From Volvox africanus (taxonomy: Eukaryota; Chlorophyta; Chlorophyceae; Chlamydomonadales; Volvocaceae), in NCBI GenBank assembly GCA_030268105.1, contig BSDZ01000112.1, positions 1,197,501-1,261,500 of the forward strand: DNA of 64,000 bases. Reading direction: 5' to 3'. Shown piece by piece: positions 12,569 through 23,940 of the stretch. The notes beneath the pieces were generated by a model. It did not search any database, was not told the origin of the DNA, and saw nothing but the letters and a program-made list of their open reading frames with translations. The stretch's first letter is position 1. Every line of letters starts with the position of its first letter. The position numbers and the translations under genes are program-made.

Positions 12569-15500
12569 ATGGCGCTGAAGTCAGTGCTGCTGGGGCTGCT
12601 TTGCGCCCTAGCGGGCGTCGCTGTGACTGGTAGGCGCGGTCGGGCAGCATCGTTCGACAAGAACGTTGCTGATGCTTGCTTGCTGAAATATTAATAAATG
12701 TCGAGATATTTTGCTTGCAGGAGCTCAGATTCTGGATGGCGGGTAAGAGGACAAGCTTTGCTGCACGCAGCTGAACAGGACTGTGGCAGGCGGCATCTGA
12801 CGAGAGGTTGCCCCTTGGCCGGTTGTTGCTGCGCTGTAAACTCCTATTTGTATCACGTATCATGCAATCTATACATCTTCTGAATTTAGTTCCATGCGTG
12901 CAGGTCCAGTCTCGACGCTTTTCCATTCTGCCGATGTGAGACAAACGTGACGAAGAGCCCATACCGCGTGGTTTACAATGGCTTCCTCGTTGGATACCTG
13001 AAGCAGGATTGGACCTGCTTCAGGATTTACCTGGACCAGGGAGCGGCCACTAGCTGCCCCTCCACGGCACCGGGCTTAAACTGTTGCAATTCAACTCTCT
13101 ACAAGGTCGAATTCAACGTTGGTACGTTTACTTGTTCTTTAACCGTTGGATTTATGACGTTGACATTATTCTACTGATACTGTTCCGGTCTTGATGAAAT
13201 ACCCTGTTAGCGACCGTCCGAATGGGATAAATATCAAAGGTCTCGTAGCGACTTGTGTTTCGCGATGCCCAAACGGAAGCGAGTATGAATACCATATCAT
13301 TCAATTACTGGCTACCTTCTTAGAATGACATTTTGCATCCAGACCTATAGTAACTATTGGCACTACGAACCGCCCCATCGCCCGTATTCCCGTGCGTGCT
13401 GTGCGCACGCGCAGTCCAGTTAAACCGTTATTCTCCAGCCTCATTTATTGTTTTAGCACATGAAAACTGTGCTATGCCGTGCCCTGCTCTGCCTCACACC
13501 GCATGCCATCCCAGAGGCACTCACGTGGGCCCTCAGACGATTTCGAAGCTGTGAAGTCAATTAGTGACCCGCCTTGTCCACGCCCGTCAACTGGTTACAT
13601 GCATGAAGGCATCCGCGCCTACCCCAGTGCACCTCCTCACGCCACTAGCCATGCCGAACTCGATATATAGGGCCCCATACCCCTGAACGACGCATCTTCG
13701 ATGTAACTCTCGTAGTTTCCCCCACCAGCTTGAAATCAATCATTAACTGCAACTTAAGTTCAGCAAAAGCTTAGAGCTTTTTATCATAAGCGTCAGCTGA
13801 AGAGGGACCCTATGCGCTCCCACATCCCCAAACCAATCTTCTTAGATGCTTCCTGCAAGGGCGCCATCAACCGCGCGCTGCTGTTCAAGGACATGACGAA
13901 CGTGACGGACGGTGTGGACCTAAAGGAGAAGGTCATCACGGTCGGCATCGAAACGGTGGCCGCCAATGTGACTGGCGTTCTCCGGGTGGTGAAGGGCCTC
14001 GCGATGCCGCAGTCCGTGCTGGCCAAATATCCAGGTAAGCTCATATCGGGGATGAGAGATGTGGGGAAGGCTGCGGGTTTCGGACAAAGGGGGAGGGGTG
14101 GGATCCGCGAGCAGCGCCGCATTTCCTGCCGAAATGCCCCTGATTGGACACCTGCCACTTATTTCCATTTTATAACCAAGGTTCGTTGCTTCATTGTGTA
14201 ATGGGGGTGAAAGGGGGAGGGGTACTTATCGCGCTTGAAGATCTAAAAACAAAAGAGGTCATCCCCGAAGAGGCGCTATACCTCTTAGAAGAGGGGGACA
14301 CCTTTTTTGGTGTCGTCTGTCGGGACGAGAGAGAGTACCAATTGCGTCCGGGTGGATGAAGCGGCGTGCAACCGTCTCCATGTGCTCAAGTACCCATCAT
14401 GCTTTGATTTTACCGAGTATATGTGAGGTCGGATGAAGGGGGGAAGGGAAATAGGGAAGGGATGGCAGGGACGGTGATTTCGGCGCGGGGAGCTGAGAGC
14501 GGTACTGTACACATCCTTTGAACATGGAATGAAGAAATAGCAGGTGGGACTCGTGGAGTGGATTGCAAGTTGACAGTTGGCAGTTGCGGCACAAAATTGG
14601 AACAGAATGGGAAGGGTAGCAATGTGCATGTTAAGGCTGCATGTCAACGTTGCCGGTATTTGTTAGAGTAACCATTTGAACGTACAAAAATAGTTAAGTT
14701 CCTAACAGCAAACAAAATTGCATTTCTACCTGTCCCCTCTCTCCTTCCCTCGCAATCCCCTCTCACTCAACCACTCATGGAACCATGAATGCAATGCGGC
14801 TTGTAGAAAAAGATATCTTGAAAAGTGTGTAAAAGCAAAAAGGGTGAAACGCAGGGGGTATTTAAATGATTTTTACAAATTGTGTTTTGTTGGGAGGGCA
14901 GAGGGAATTCTGCAGGGGAATAGGTTAATGGCTCCGAGAGGACGGGAAATGCGGAAAGGCAAAAGTGGAGGAGATCCGTAGGGGACGGCCCATGGGGCTC
15001 TGGCTGCTCTCACTTGCTGATCGAACCGCTTTCACGTCTTCTTCCGACTTCGGGCCCTCCTGGCCCCCTGGCCCCAAGAGGAGGGTGAAGGAAGCTTAAG
15101 ACCCGGGCCGCGGACAGGGGCAGCATGTATAGTGAGGGGGGAGAGGGGCAAACTGCCCGAGCGAGCGAAAGTTCAGTACGGCATCTAGCGCCATCAGCGC
15201 CACCGTCATCACCACCACCATCATCATTACCATGAAAGTGTTGGAGCCTCAATCTGATCCTCGATCGGGGTCGGAGAGAAACGGAACACATACACACACG
15301 GAGGTCTCACCGTCTTGGCGTTGTACGGCCGGAGAACTGCTTTGCCGACTGCTAAACTTCGATACACAAGACGGAATATTATGCGTCGTCGCCTTTCGTA
15401 ACACTTCGCCCACCTGTGCGAGAATTGGACAAGTATCGCCGACAGTGCGGTCAGCGAAGCAGCAACAGCACATGATACGTTGCTGAGTGCGCACGAATTG

Positions 15501-16155
15501 CCTACACAGCCTCAATCTCTTTGCTCTGAATCTTTTTAATATTTTGTAACCGCGGAGCTGTTTAATGTTGCTCTCCGCAACTCCCCTCTTCCTTAATTGC
15601 CTTCGTTCGTAAGCATCCCTTAAGTTGCTCCCTCCCTTTAAAGTGTGGCCATTTAACAATATATGAGGCTTTGATATCATTTCTATTCATGTGCGTACCT
15701 TAACTCCCCCTTCCTCCACCCGGTGGCTCCCTCTCGCCTTTTTTTCTCCCTCCCCTCGCTTCCGCTTCTTCCTCATCTCTGAGCAGAGGGTCTTCCGATC
15801 TGCCTGAACCAGGTCCCCACAAAGTGCTCTTTGAAGAAAACCTTTCTTTACGACAGCAACGGCGGCTTCAAGTACGCGGTCTTCGACAGCAGCAAGAGCT
15901 GTTGCCCCACGTCACTCACTAACATTATTAATTTCCTCGTCCCGCCGGCGTCCCCGGACAACACCCCCTTGGCACCTGGGTTCGACCGCCCCTCCCCGAA
16001 TCGCCCCGACCCGCCTCCCCTGTCGCGTCCCCCGTCGCCATCACCGCCGCCATCGCCGCCGCCGTCACCAAAGCCGCCGAAGCCAAGCTCACCGCCGCCA
16101 CCCCCGCCGCCGCCACCACCACCACCGCCACCTCCAACCCCACCGCCGCCGCCGC

Positions 16156-16186
<31 letters not shown>

Positions 16187-19100
16187 ACCTCCGTCACCAA
16201 AGCCACCGTCGCCGCCGCCGCCGCCACCCGGCACCTTTCCGTACTGCGAGTGAGTGTCAACACCTTGTGGCCACTAAATGCTGGGGGCTCAGGCACAACA
16301 CTTTATCCTTCGACATTTGCAATATCAAAACATTTACTTCGGGATTTTGACAAACCGATGCTGTAGTACCCACTTCCTGTTTTGATGTTCGCTGTAATTC
16401 GTAAGATTTTACATACGTCCACTCCCCGTGACCTACCGGCATTTAAAACATTCCCTCGCGTGCTTTGACACGTCACGTTGCTGCCGAACTGATTTACTAA
16501 CGACGACGTCCAAGAGTGTTCTCCCGCTCTTCCCGGATCCCTTTCCTCATATCCCACCCGGCATCATCCAGCTCCCCCCCCCTAAACCCCCTCCACCCCA
16601 CTCGCCACCCCAATCAAACCCTATCCACGCAACCCCAGTCCACCCACTTTCAAGGTTCATGTAGTCTCTTTGCATCCGATGCATCTTCAAAGCTACGTAA
16701 GAGTCGAGTGCGAGTTCTCAGTCGATGACAATCTACCACCCAACCGGCCTCCAATACTTAGCACATCCGCTTCCCCCTGGCCCCTTCTTGCACAACAGGT
16801 GCAAGTCGTTTGATCCCGCTGACTACCCCTGGCGTGCCGTGTTTTACAACTCCACGTTGACAAAGATCGGCACACGCGTCTGCATGAAGCTGTACGTGGA
16901 CCTAGCCGCCGCTGCCCGCTGCAACAAGGCGCTCGGATGCTGCGAGGAGCGCCTCCAGAAGGTCGAGATCTACGCCAGTGAGTTTTGGGGCTTTTGGTGG
17001 GAAGTGCTGTTGCTCTTACAGGCTCATGGAGCGGAGCTCTTCGTCCGCTTCCCCATGACCCCAATAAGCAGTAGCAGAAACATGTAATAATTTTATCACA
17101 CGCCGTGCAGGCGGCAGCACTAGCACTAGCACTAGCACTAGCACTAGCACTAGCAGTAGCACTAGCAGTAGCACTAGCAGTAGCACTAGCAGTAGCACTA
17201 GCAGAATCGGTGATGACTGATTGCAATCAGTAGGACTACTTTGGCTTGAGGCTGAGGCTTGAGGACAACAGCCTTTCAATGGCGTGTACTGTCATTCCGT
17301 GTGCTTGTGTGTGTTGGGGGGGAAGCCCAAACGGGTGTGGGTGTCCTCATGGGACTGGGAACTGAGTTCTCCTTATAGTCACAATGACGCCCCCGCGCGC
17401 GCGTGTACCAACCCAACCTAGCACGGTTCCACTGAAACCGTCCCTTTGTTGTCGAGGTTTGAGGTTTGAGGTCGAAACAAGGGAGGCAGTGAAGTGAAGT
17501 GAAGTGAAGAGGAGAGGAGTAACAGACGAAGGTTGCTAAGGACTATACTAGCCAAGGAATGGAATCTGGAAGAAGGATGAAGGGACTTATATGTAGGGGA
17601 AGGAAAGTACGACAGTGGCATCACAGGACGATGATGACGCATCGGAAAAAAGCGGTCTGGTGCACACACGGCCTGCTGGTAGGGGAGGTACACAAGTACT
17701 TTGTACTAAGTACCGGGAGAGGACAGACTCACATACTTAGGTGTCACGCGGACGTACATCACAAGAAAGCATAGATCACACGTGGCCACCGGCTGGGGGG
17801 TTCACGACTGGCTCCCACCTTTTCCACAGCCTCTTCCCCCACCCCCACCCCGGCACATGGGGTCACATCAGGGCTCACAGTGCCGGCTGAAATGAGCAGG
17901 GGACCAAAACGGGTGGTGGATAAAGAGTGTTGCAATGCATGAAGCCCTAGCCGGCGCTGTACCGAACCGAACTGGGGAGGAAGGGGGATAGAGCTGGGTA
18001 AGTGGGAGAGGAGGGGAACGGGGGAGAGGGTTGAAAGGTGGGTGATGTGGGAATGATGGGACGTGTGTGCGCACCGGTGCCCAGCGGGCAGTCGGGTAGC
18101 ATGGGACGTAGGTGTTCGTGGCGATTTGACGAGGGGGCTGTAAACTATGAACAGCGCTCCCCGTGGGCCAGTGAACTCCTGCGATGTGTGCAAATGCAAC
18201 CCCCAGGTATTGCGAACTACAGCAGACGGGCCTTATGTCCCCAGTCCCTCGGTTCTGTGCAAACTGTTCAGCAAAGACCGGAGAGCATTCATCGGTCGTG
18301 CAATGCCGATCGTTGAGCTTTCGACAAGGTGGCCACTCTGGTTTTGTAGCCGTTTGCTCCTCCAGGGAGGTTGGAGGTTGGAGGAGGTTGGAACTCCATG
18401 CATCATAAAATTAATTAAGGAGAAGAGGAAAGCGCTGTAGGAAGAAACAAACAGCTGGTTCTGTTCAAAGCGATGGGAAATCACGTCATTCTGATGAACG
18501 CCCAGCCCGCCGACCGGTACTACCACTCAGCTCCGAAACCGCGTGAGAACGTATGCTGCCATACCCGAGTATCCTCATCGGCTAACCCCTTTCCTCTGAA
18601 TGGTTCCTATCACCATCCCCGCAGACCCAGCCTGCAAGGGTTCCATCACCCCGTTCACCCTGACGGGCGTGACGGGCTCCAAGTCCTCCTTCCTTTGGCA
18701 CACAACCTTCCCAACGCTGAAGTTCACCAACCTCAACCTGCCGTACGAGGCTGGCAAGGATGGCGCGTACCTTTGCTTCACCTTGAAGGGCCCCAGTTGC
18801 ACCGCCGTCACGCAGCTTTGTAACATTGCGGATGGATGTGTGGCTGCAACCTTCGCCCCGCCAGGTACGGCAACACGCAAAACACACATGTATACACGCT
18901 AAGACATCAACATTACACGCATACCCATCGAATAGATGTTGAGGTCCCTCCATAGATGAAAATGTGAATAGGGTGAATGGATGATGAGAGCGTCCCTCCA
19001 GTAGTAAGGGAGAAACAGAACTCCGCCTAGGTTAGTGGCGGGCCGCTGCTGGTGACGAATGCCACCAACACCATCCCTTAGCAACATTCCATAACATCCC

Positions 19101-19508
19101 TATTCACACCAAACCCTGTACACATAAGTTACACGCACACCTAGACACATGGACCTGCATACATGTGCAGACAGCTCCCAGTTGGCAATGCTTCTGCCCA
19201 GCTGCTGTGCCCTCTGTCCCCCGTGGACTGGAGTGGACATTTCTCTTCCCGGAGGGAGGCCGTGGGCTGCGGCCCCTCACTGCCCATTTACCAGAATAGC
19301 CTCTTCTTCGTATGCCCTTTGCGTCGTAAGCCGACCCCCTCCCTTCATTAAGACTTCAGATTTGTATAAGTTCCAATCGATTGTATAACTGAACATCCGA
19401 ATATATTTTGTGTCAGCAGCTGTTTGGTTCATTATTTCCTTCCCTGCGTCTTTCCTCCTCCTCACAGGCAACAGCTGTTGTCCGATCAACCCCATGCCAC
19501 TGCCGTAA
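12569..19508 (+). CDS. Pherophorin, extracellular matrix hydroxyproline-rich glycoprotein
   Basis: Complete 8-exon gene: 12569..12629, 12721..12742, 12904..13121, 13846..14034, 15787..16249, 16799..16977, 18625..18864, 19468..19508. All introns are GT-AG with matching phase. The exons sum to 1413 nt, 470 aa, ending in TAA. Residues 1-21 form a signal peptide (MALKSVLLGLLCALAGVAVTG, start plus 20 residues). The N-terminal globular domain opens with FPFCRCE and is Cys-rich. Residues about 216-313 form an almost pure Pro/Ser-Pro rod, a substrate for prolyl hydroxylation and arabinosylation. The C-terminal domain starts FPYCECK and ends with a CCP motif. This globule-rod-globule plan with paired FPxCxC motifs is diagnostic of volvocine pherophorins, which build the cell wall or extracellular matrix. 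Exon 2 is only 22 nt. Intron 6 holds a dispersed repeat at 17467-17644. Confidence 0.95.
16021..16233 (+). repeat. Coding CCN tract for the pherophorin poly-Pro/Ser-Pro rod
   Basis: CCN-codon tract within exon 5 of the pherophorin gene, coding Pro interspersed with Ser-Pro and Lys-Pro. Unlike the intronic CCN tract at 4.6-5.0 kb, this one sits between Cys-rich domains in a single open frame, so it is genuinely translated. Such tracts vary in length and are prone to assembly collapse. Confidence 0.9.
17117..17208. repeat. CACTAG/CAGTAG hexanucleotide microsatellite
   Basis: About 15 units alternating CACTAG and CAGTAG, starting about 140 bp into pherophorin intron 6. Runs of the first unit are followed by alternation of both units. 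Confidence 0.85.
17467..17644 (-). mobile_element. Dispersed repeat, single-unit copy (partner of 24863-25397)
   Basis: About 178 bp in pherophorin intron 6 that matches, in reverse complement, the DNA flanking and including one unit of the 51-bp array in the S28 peptidase intron. Shared parts run in order from a GAAGT-repeat segment, through a non-repetitive ~60-bp middle, into one copy of the 51-bp unit and a GATGATGACGCATC end. I saw no terminal inverted repeats, target duplication or ORF, so the element class is unknown; a short non-autonomous transposon is possible. Confidence 0.7.
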
Positions 19509-22500
19509 GCAAATGTCTGCACCTCAGATATCAGCAACTCCGTACATGTACGGCGGCACTCAAGGATTGGCGACGAGCTGTCCCCCTTCAACATTCCTGA
19601 TTTTATGATTCGTTCCCCCTTTGGGGGTGAGGGGTGGGGGTTTGGGGGCCCCGGTTGGCGAGAAGTCGGTGTCCTCCTATCGCCATCTTCACAACGTTTA
19701 AGGGGATAGTTACACAGACTTCACCACATTTTCAACCACTAACCAACTTGGTGATGCAACTGAAATGTCGATTCACACATTGATTGATGATTGGCTGCAT
19801 TGTGACGCTGGCGCCTCCCGGGACTTGTACCATTCCTGGCTTCGTTCCTCGCACCATCGCCTTTGCAACACACACCCGTGGAAGGCGCCTAAATGACGCA
19901 TCCGGGGCCCCACTTGGGGGGGGGAGTGGATGGGAGTGGGGGGCGAAATGGGAGCAGTGAGGTCGGGGTTTCATGCGAGTGTGTGAGGAGCAGTTGGTCG
20001 GTTGGTTCGTTGGTTTCCCGGCCTCTCCCGCAAGCATTGCTTCTGATCCCGTTACCCGTTAACAACAGCACGGGTTGAAATAAGAAGAAGAAGAAGAAAA
20101 AGACGAAGAAGAAACAGAAGAAGCGGGTGAGTGCCCCCGCCGACTCCCCCCCCAACCGGGTGAACCCAACACTGGACCACTCATTGGATCATGAGTGACG
20201 GTGTATCGTCCGCACTTTCCCTCCCCCCTTCTCCGGGTGGATTGGTGCTTGCGCGTGCGGCCCCCTCTCACCCTTGCCGTCCCCCTCTAAAACATCATTC
20301 CGGCTGCCAATGTTGCAGAGAGTTGTTGTTGTTGAGTCAGGGCGTTACTTCTTACCGCAGGATGGCTGCGCAGTGCATGCAGACTTTCGTTTGCGGGCTG
20401 TCAAACTTGTGCGTCTCCGTGTGCGTATGTGTGTATGTGTTTGTAGGGCGTGGCTTGTAAAGTAGGATGAACTAAGCAGGTGGATGGACGCGGGCGCGCA
20501 GTAAGTTGTCGTACACTGTCTTATTGCCAGGCTGCGATAGCCAGCAGGTGTCGTTGCATCGTACACACATCATCTCCGTGTCCGCGTGCGAACCGCCGCC
20601 GCCCTCTCCGAGCTGTATTGAGACGTTGCTTGAAGGCTTAAGGGTAATTTATATAATCATAAGAGGCTTTACAGCACTGCTGACATCGGCCACGGGGTCA
20701 CGGTGGAATTGTTAGGAGCGCGAGTGGGCGGAAGAAAGGGGAAGACTGCGCCTTTCTGCGCCTGTTAGCTCATGGTAAGTGCGAATCAGCGTCCTTGGTC
20801 ACCCGGGTTCACCATTTGTGAATTGGTTATTATGGATTGGATGCTCTTTCCATGTGCGCGCGTGTGTACCGTACCACCTTAACGGGGACCGCATTTTTTG
20901 TACAAGGACTCTGGCGTTTTGTGTCGGCGTCGCAGCTACGGAAAGAATTGCATGGTAAGGCCTTCGTCCCTTTTCACAACACCAACAATCATTCTCTGGT
21001 TCTTTTCATATCGCTTTTCAGATTGCGTCCTTTTACTTCTCAAGCTCATCCCGTACGGGAAAATCTTGTCCCGCCCAGACGTACAACTTTTTTGCTTCAT
21101 ATCATCTTTTAAAATGTATAGAGAGACTTAAGTATAACCAATATCCGCATGAGGAGTCCATACGTATTCACATACACTTTTGGTACTACGCTTCTAAGAT
21201 CCATCAAAAGAAAAAAACAGTTTTCTGTCTTTCTGAATAAAGTTCTCTGTGTCTTGATTAACATTGGTACGGGATGTGTCATAAGTAACATTGGTGCGGA
21301 CCATTTTCGTGCTGTGTACGGATACGGGTACGAGTATGTCATCAGCTCATCACACGCGCGGAACTGCATGGGAAACGATTGGAACAACGGTTCAACGGTG
21401 AGCCCTCCCATTGCATTGCAGTACACATGCTACTATGTGGCGCATGTTTCATCAATTTACGGAGTCCATACGTTGGCGTTCCGGGGGCGATCAGCATGCA
21501 TGCCGTCATTACCATCTCCTGAAAATCGCAACCTCCTCTGTTCTCTTGGCTGTTCTTTATTTTCCTATCAGGCTGATTGCAACGATGTAGATCCTATGGA
21601 TCGGCGCACATATGGAAGCTTGTATATACGGCAGTCAGCAAGTAATGTTGGCGCTCGCTCAATTGTTGTCAAAAATTACTGGGCCTGACAGATTTGGTAA
21701 ATGGGTAGGAGAATATGCGGACGAGAAGCTGACCTGTAGTCGCATTGAACGCGCGCTGCGTAATGGGACTTGATGAGCTTTCGCTCCCTCATCATCGCAT
21801 CTGCTTCATTCATTCTAACGTTTAATCAAAGGTCCATCAAGGGATTATTATACATCTTTAGCTGTAATATCTTGCGCGACGCCATGCTGCCAGCTCATGG
21901 CGTTTCTGGTACGGACAGCTGTGCGTGCTTCGATGTTTCTGATGAGCCAGCAAGGACTACGAACAAATACAGCACGGGCGTCATATTCACTAATCATCCA
22001 ATTTGACCACTTACATTTTAGGCGCCTTATAGCTTTGAATTGCACAACGTGGGCAAACGCGCAGCGTAAGGTTGTTTGCGACCAGGCTTACTTCCATACT
22101 TCACCACTCTGAGAATCAGTGATGAGTTATTATGACAGCTTAAGGTTCGATTGGAATTTATTTCGGCAGCCACATGCAATCGCATATGCTCGGCGCCTTC
22201 TGTCGTTCGCCCGCCCGTGCCCGCCAGGACGACACGCTGCGGCAAGTTGTAGCAGCTGCATGCCCGAAACATTCCAACTATCATATTATAGGTTGCTTTA
22301 TTTACTAGCATCATAGCGCGGCATATCGTCGGCTGAATTTTGGCGATTAATCCATGTGAAATCATCAGACCTTTGCTAACGGTACTTAATTAAATGCGTG
22401 GAGCCGCCGAAGCAATTTTCCAAGTCCGGAAAACGTTATTTAAAATGTTGAAATACTGCTCAACATGTAGTGTTGTGTCTCTTCGGGCTTTGGTTTCCCC

Positions 22501-23940
22501 CGTTCCTACATCCCACGTCGTCGTACATTTGCCATGCTAGGAAGTCCTAGACGAATGGTTTTGATCTTGTAGGTAAACAGGCCTGATGCTTAAGCGCACG
22601 GTGGAGAGCTGCTTGTCTGAAATCATCCAACCGAAAGCGCAAAGCTGCAACCCTGCTGCCAATGTGGATCTACTTCAGGCTCAGCATCTATTTAGCTAAT
22701 TATTTTTGAGGACTTGCAACTCAAGCGACAATTTTTGTGTTGAGAAGTTTTTCTCGGATTTAGGTATTTCGTGGCTCAGCGGAGTTGAGAGGTCGTTACT
22801 TCGTGCAGAAGATGTCAATTGGCTGTTCTTCCCCTTTTCCCCTCTTCACCCCCTCAGGGGCCCTCAGCTTGCACAAGGAGGAGCACAATAATAAGAAACG
22901 GGCGTATGTACGTGCAGCGCGCAGTGGCGATGGACGAACACCGTACAAGAAAAGGATGTTCTCATACTCATCATATTCTGCAAGTCATGACCCACTCCAA
23001 AGGCAAAAGCGCTGGAACGTGAAGGAGGGATACTTCGCAGTACTGAGTGGTCGACGGAGCGAGGACCACTCAGATCTAAAGAGTAACCTTTGGCTTTGGA
23101 TTGAGACCTCTGAACACGCTTGCTACCACCACCACCGCCAGCAGCCAGCGGCCCCTGCCTCCCAGCACCCTGACGATGCTGACACCATGGTAGACACCAC
23201 ATGTAGTACATATGCGGCGTCCGCTGGAGCACTTACGTCACACACCCGGCTCTCACACGGTCGGCTCTCCTTTGTAAATCGACATAAAAGATAGCGATTC
23301 TGGAAATCAATGCACAGCTAGGTGCCGTTTTCTGCCAGGTCCATCCTCCTCTGCCGAGCATAAGGGAACGGTTTGCATGTACGAATATCCATGAGTCTGG
23401 ACGGTCCCTTATCCTGATGCCTCAGGAACGGGCTACGAAGTAATGCTGAGCCGTCTGTACCTCTCGTCTTGCAGTCCTGCAGATGTGGACCACATGCAGG
23501 CGGACGATAGCTCAATGATTCCTACTCGTTTAATTCACATGACTTAGGAGCCAGCTGTAAAGCCGAAAATGACAACGGCTCCTGTCGTCATTTCCTCCTC
23601 CTCCTCCTCCTCCTCCTCATCATCATCATCATCACGCTCAATCATCATCACGCTATATCATGAGGCTTATAAGTTTATTTGAGATATATCATCATGACAG
23701 TGCAAGAGCGTATTAGCGTAACGGTGAAGTGCCGTACGGTTAGCTGTGAGACGTTGTTCCAACTGACCGTCGGCCCACTGAATCCTATTCCGTAGGATCC
23801 TAACCACTCGAATGCATGAAGATTATAAGTAAAATTTACAGAGGCACTTACACGTTGAATGCACATTATGAGCTCTCCTTCTGATATCTGACGAATCGAA
23901 CGTTATCCGAAATCTTCCTGAAGCCCTAGTTGGTAGAGAC
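19509..23940. other. Intergenic stretch between pherophorin and S28 peptidase genes
   Basis: No recognisable gene. The left part should hold the pherophorin 3' UTR; a TGTAA signal is at 20456-20460, though far downstream. One ATG-initiated open frame of 179 codons occurs at 21149..21688 plus, without homology or splice support that I can see. Short CTC/CAT trinucleotide runs are at about 23591-23635. The S28 peptidase promoter must lie near the right end, but no element could be defined. Confidence 0.45.
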
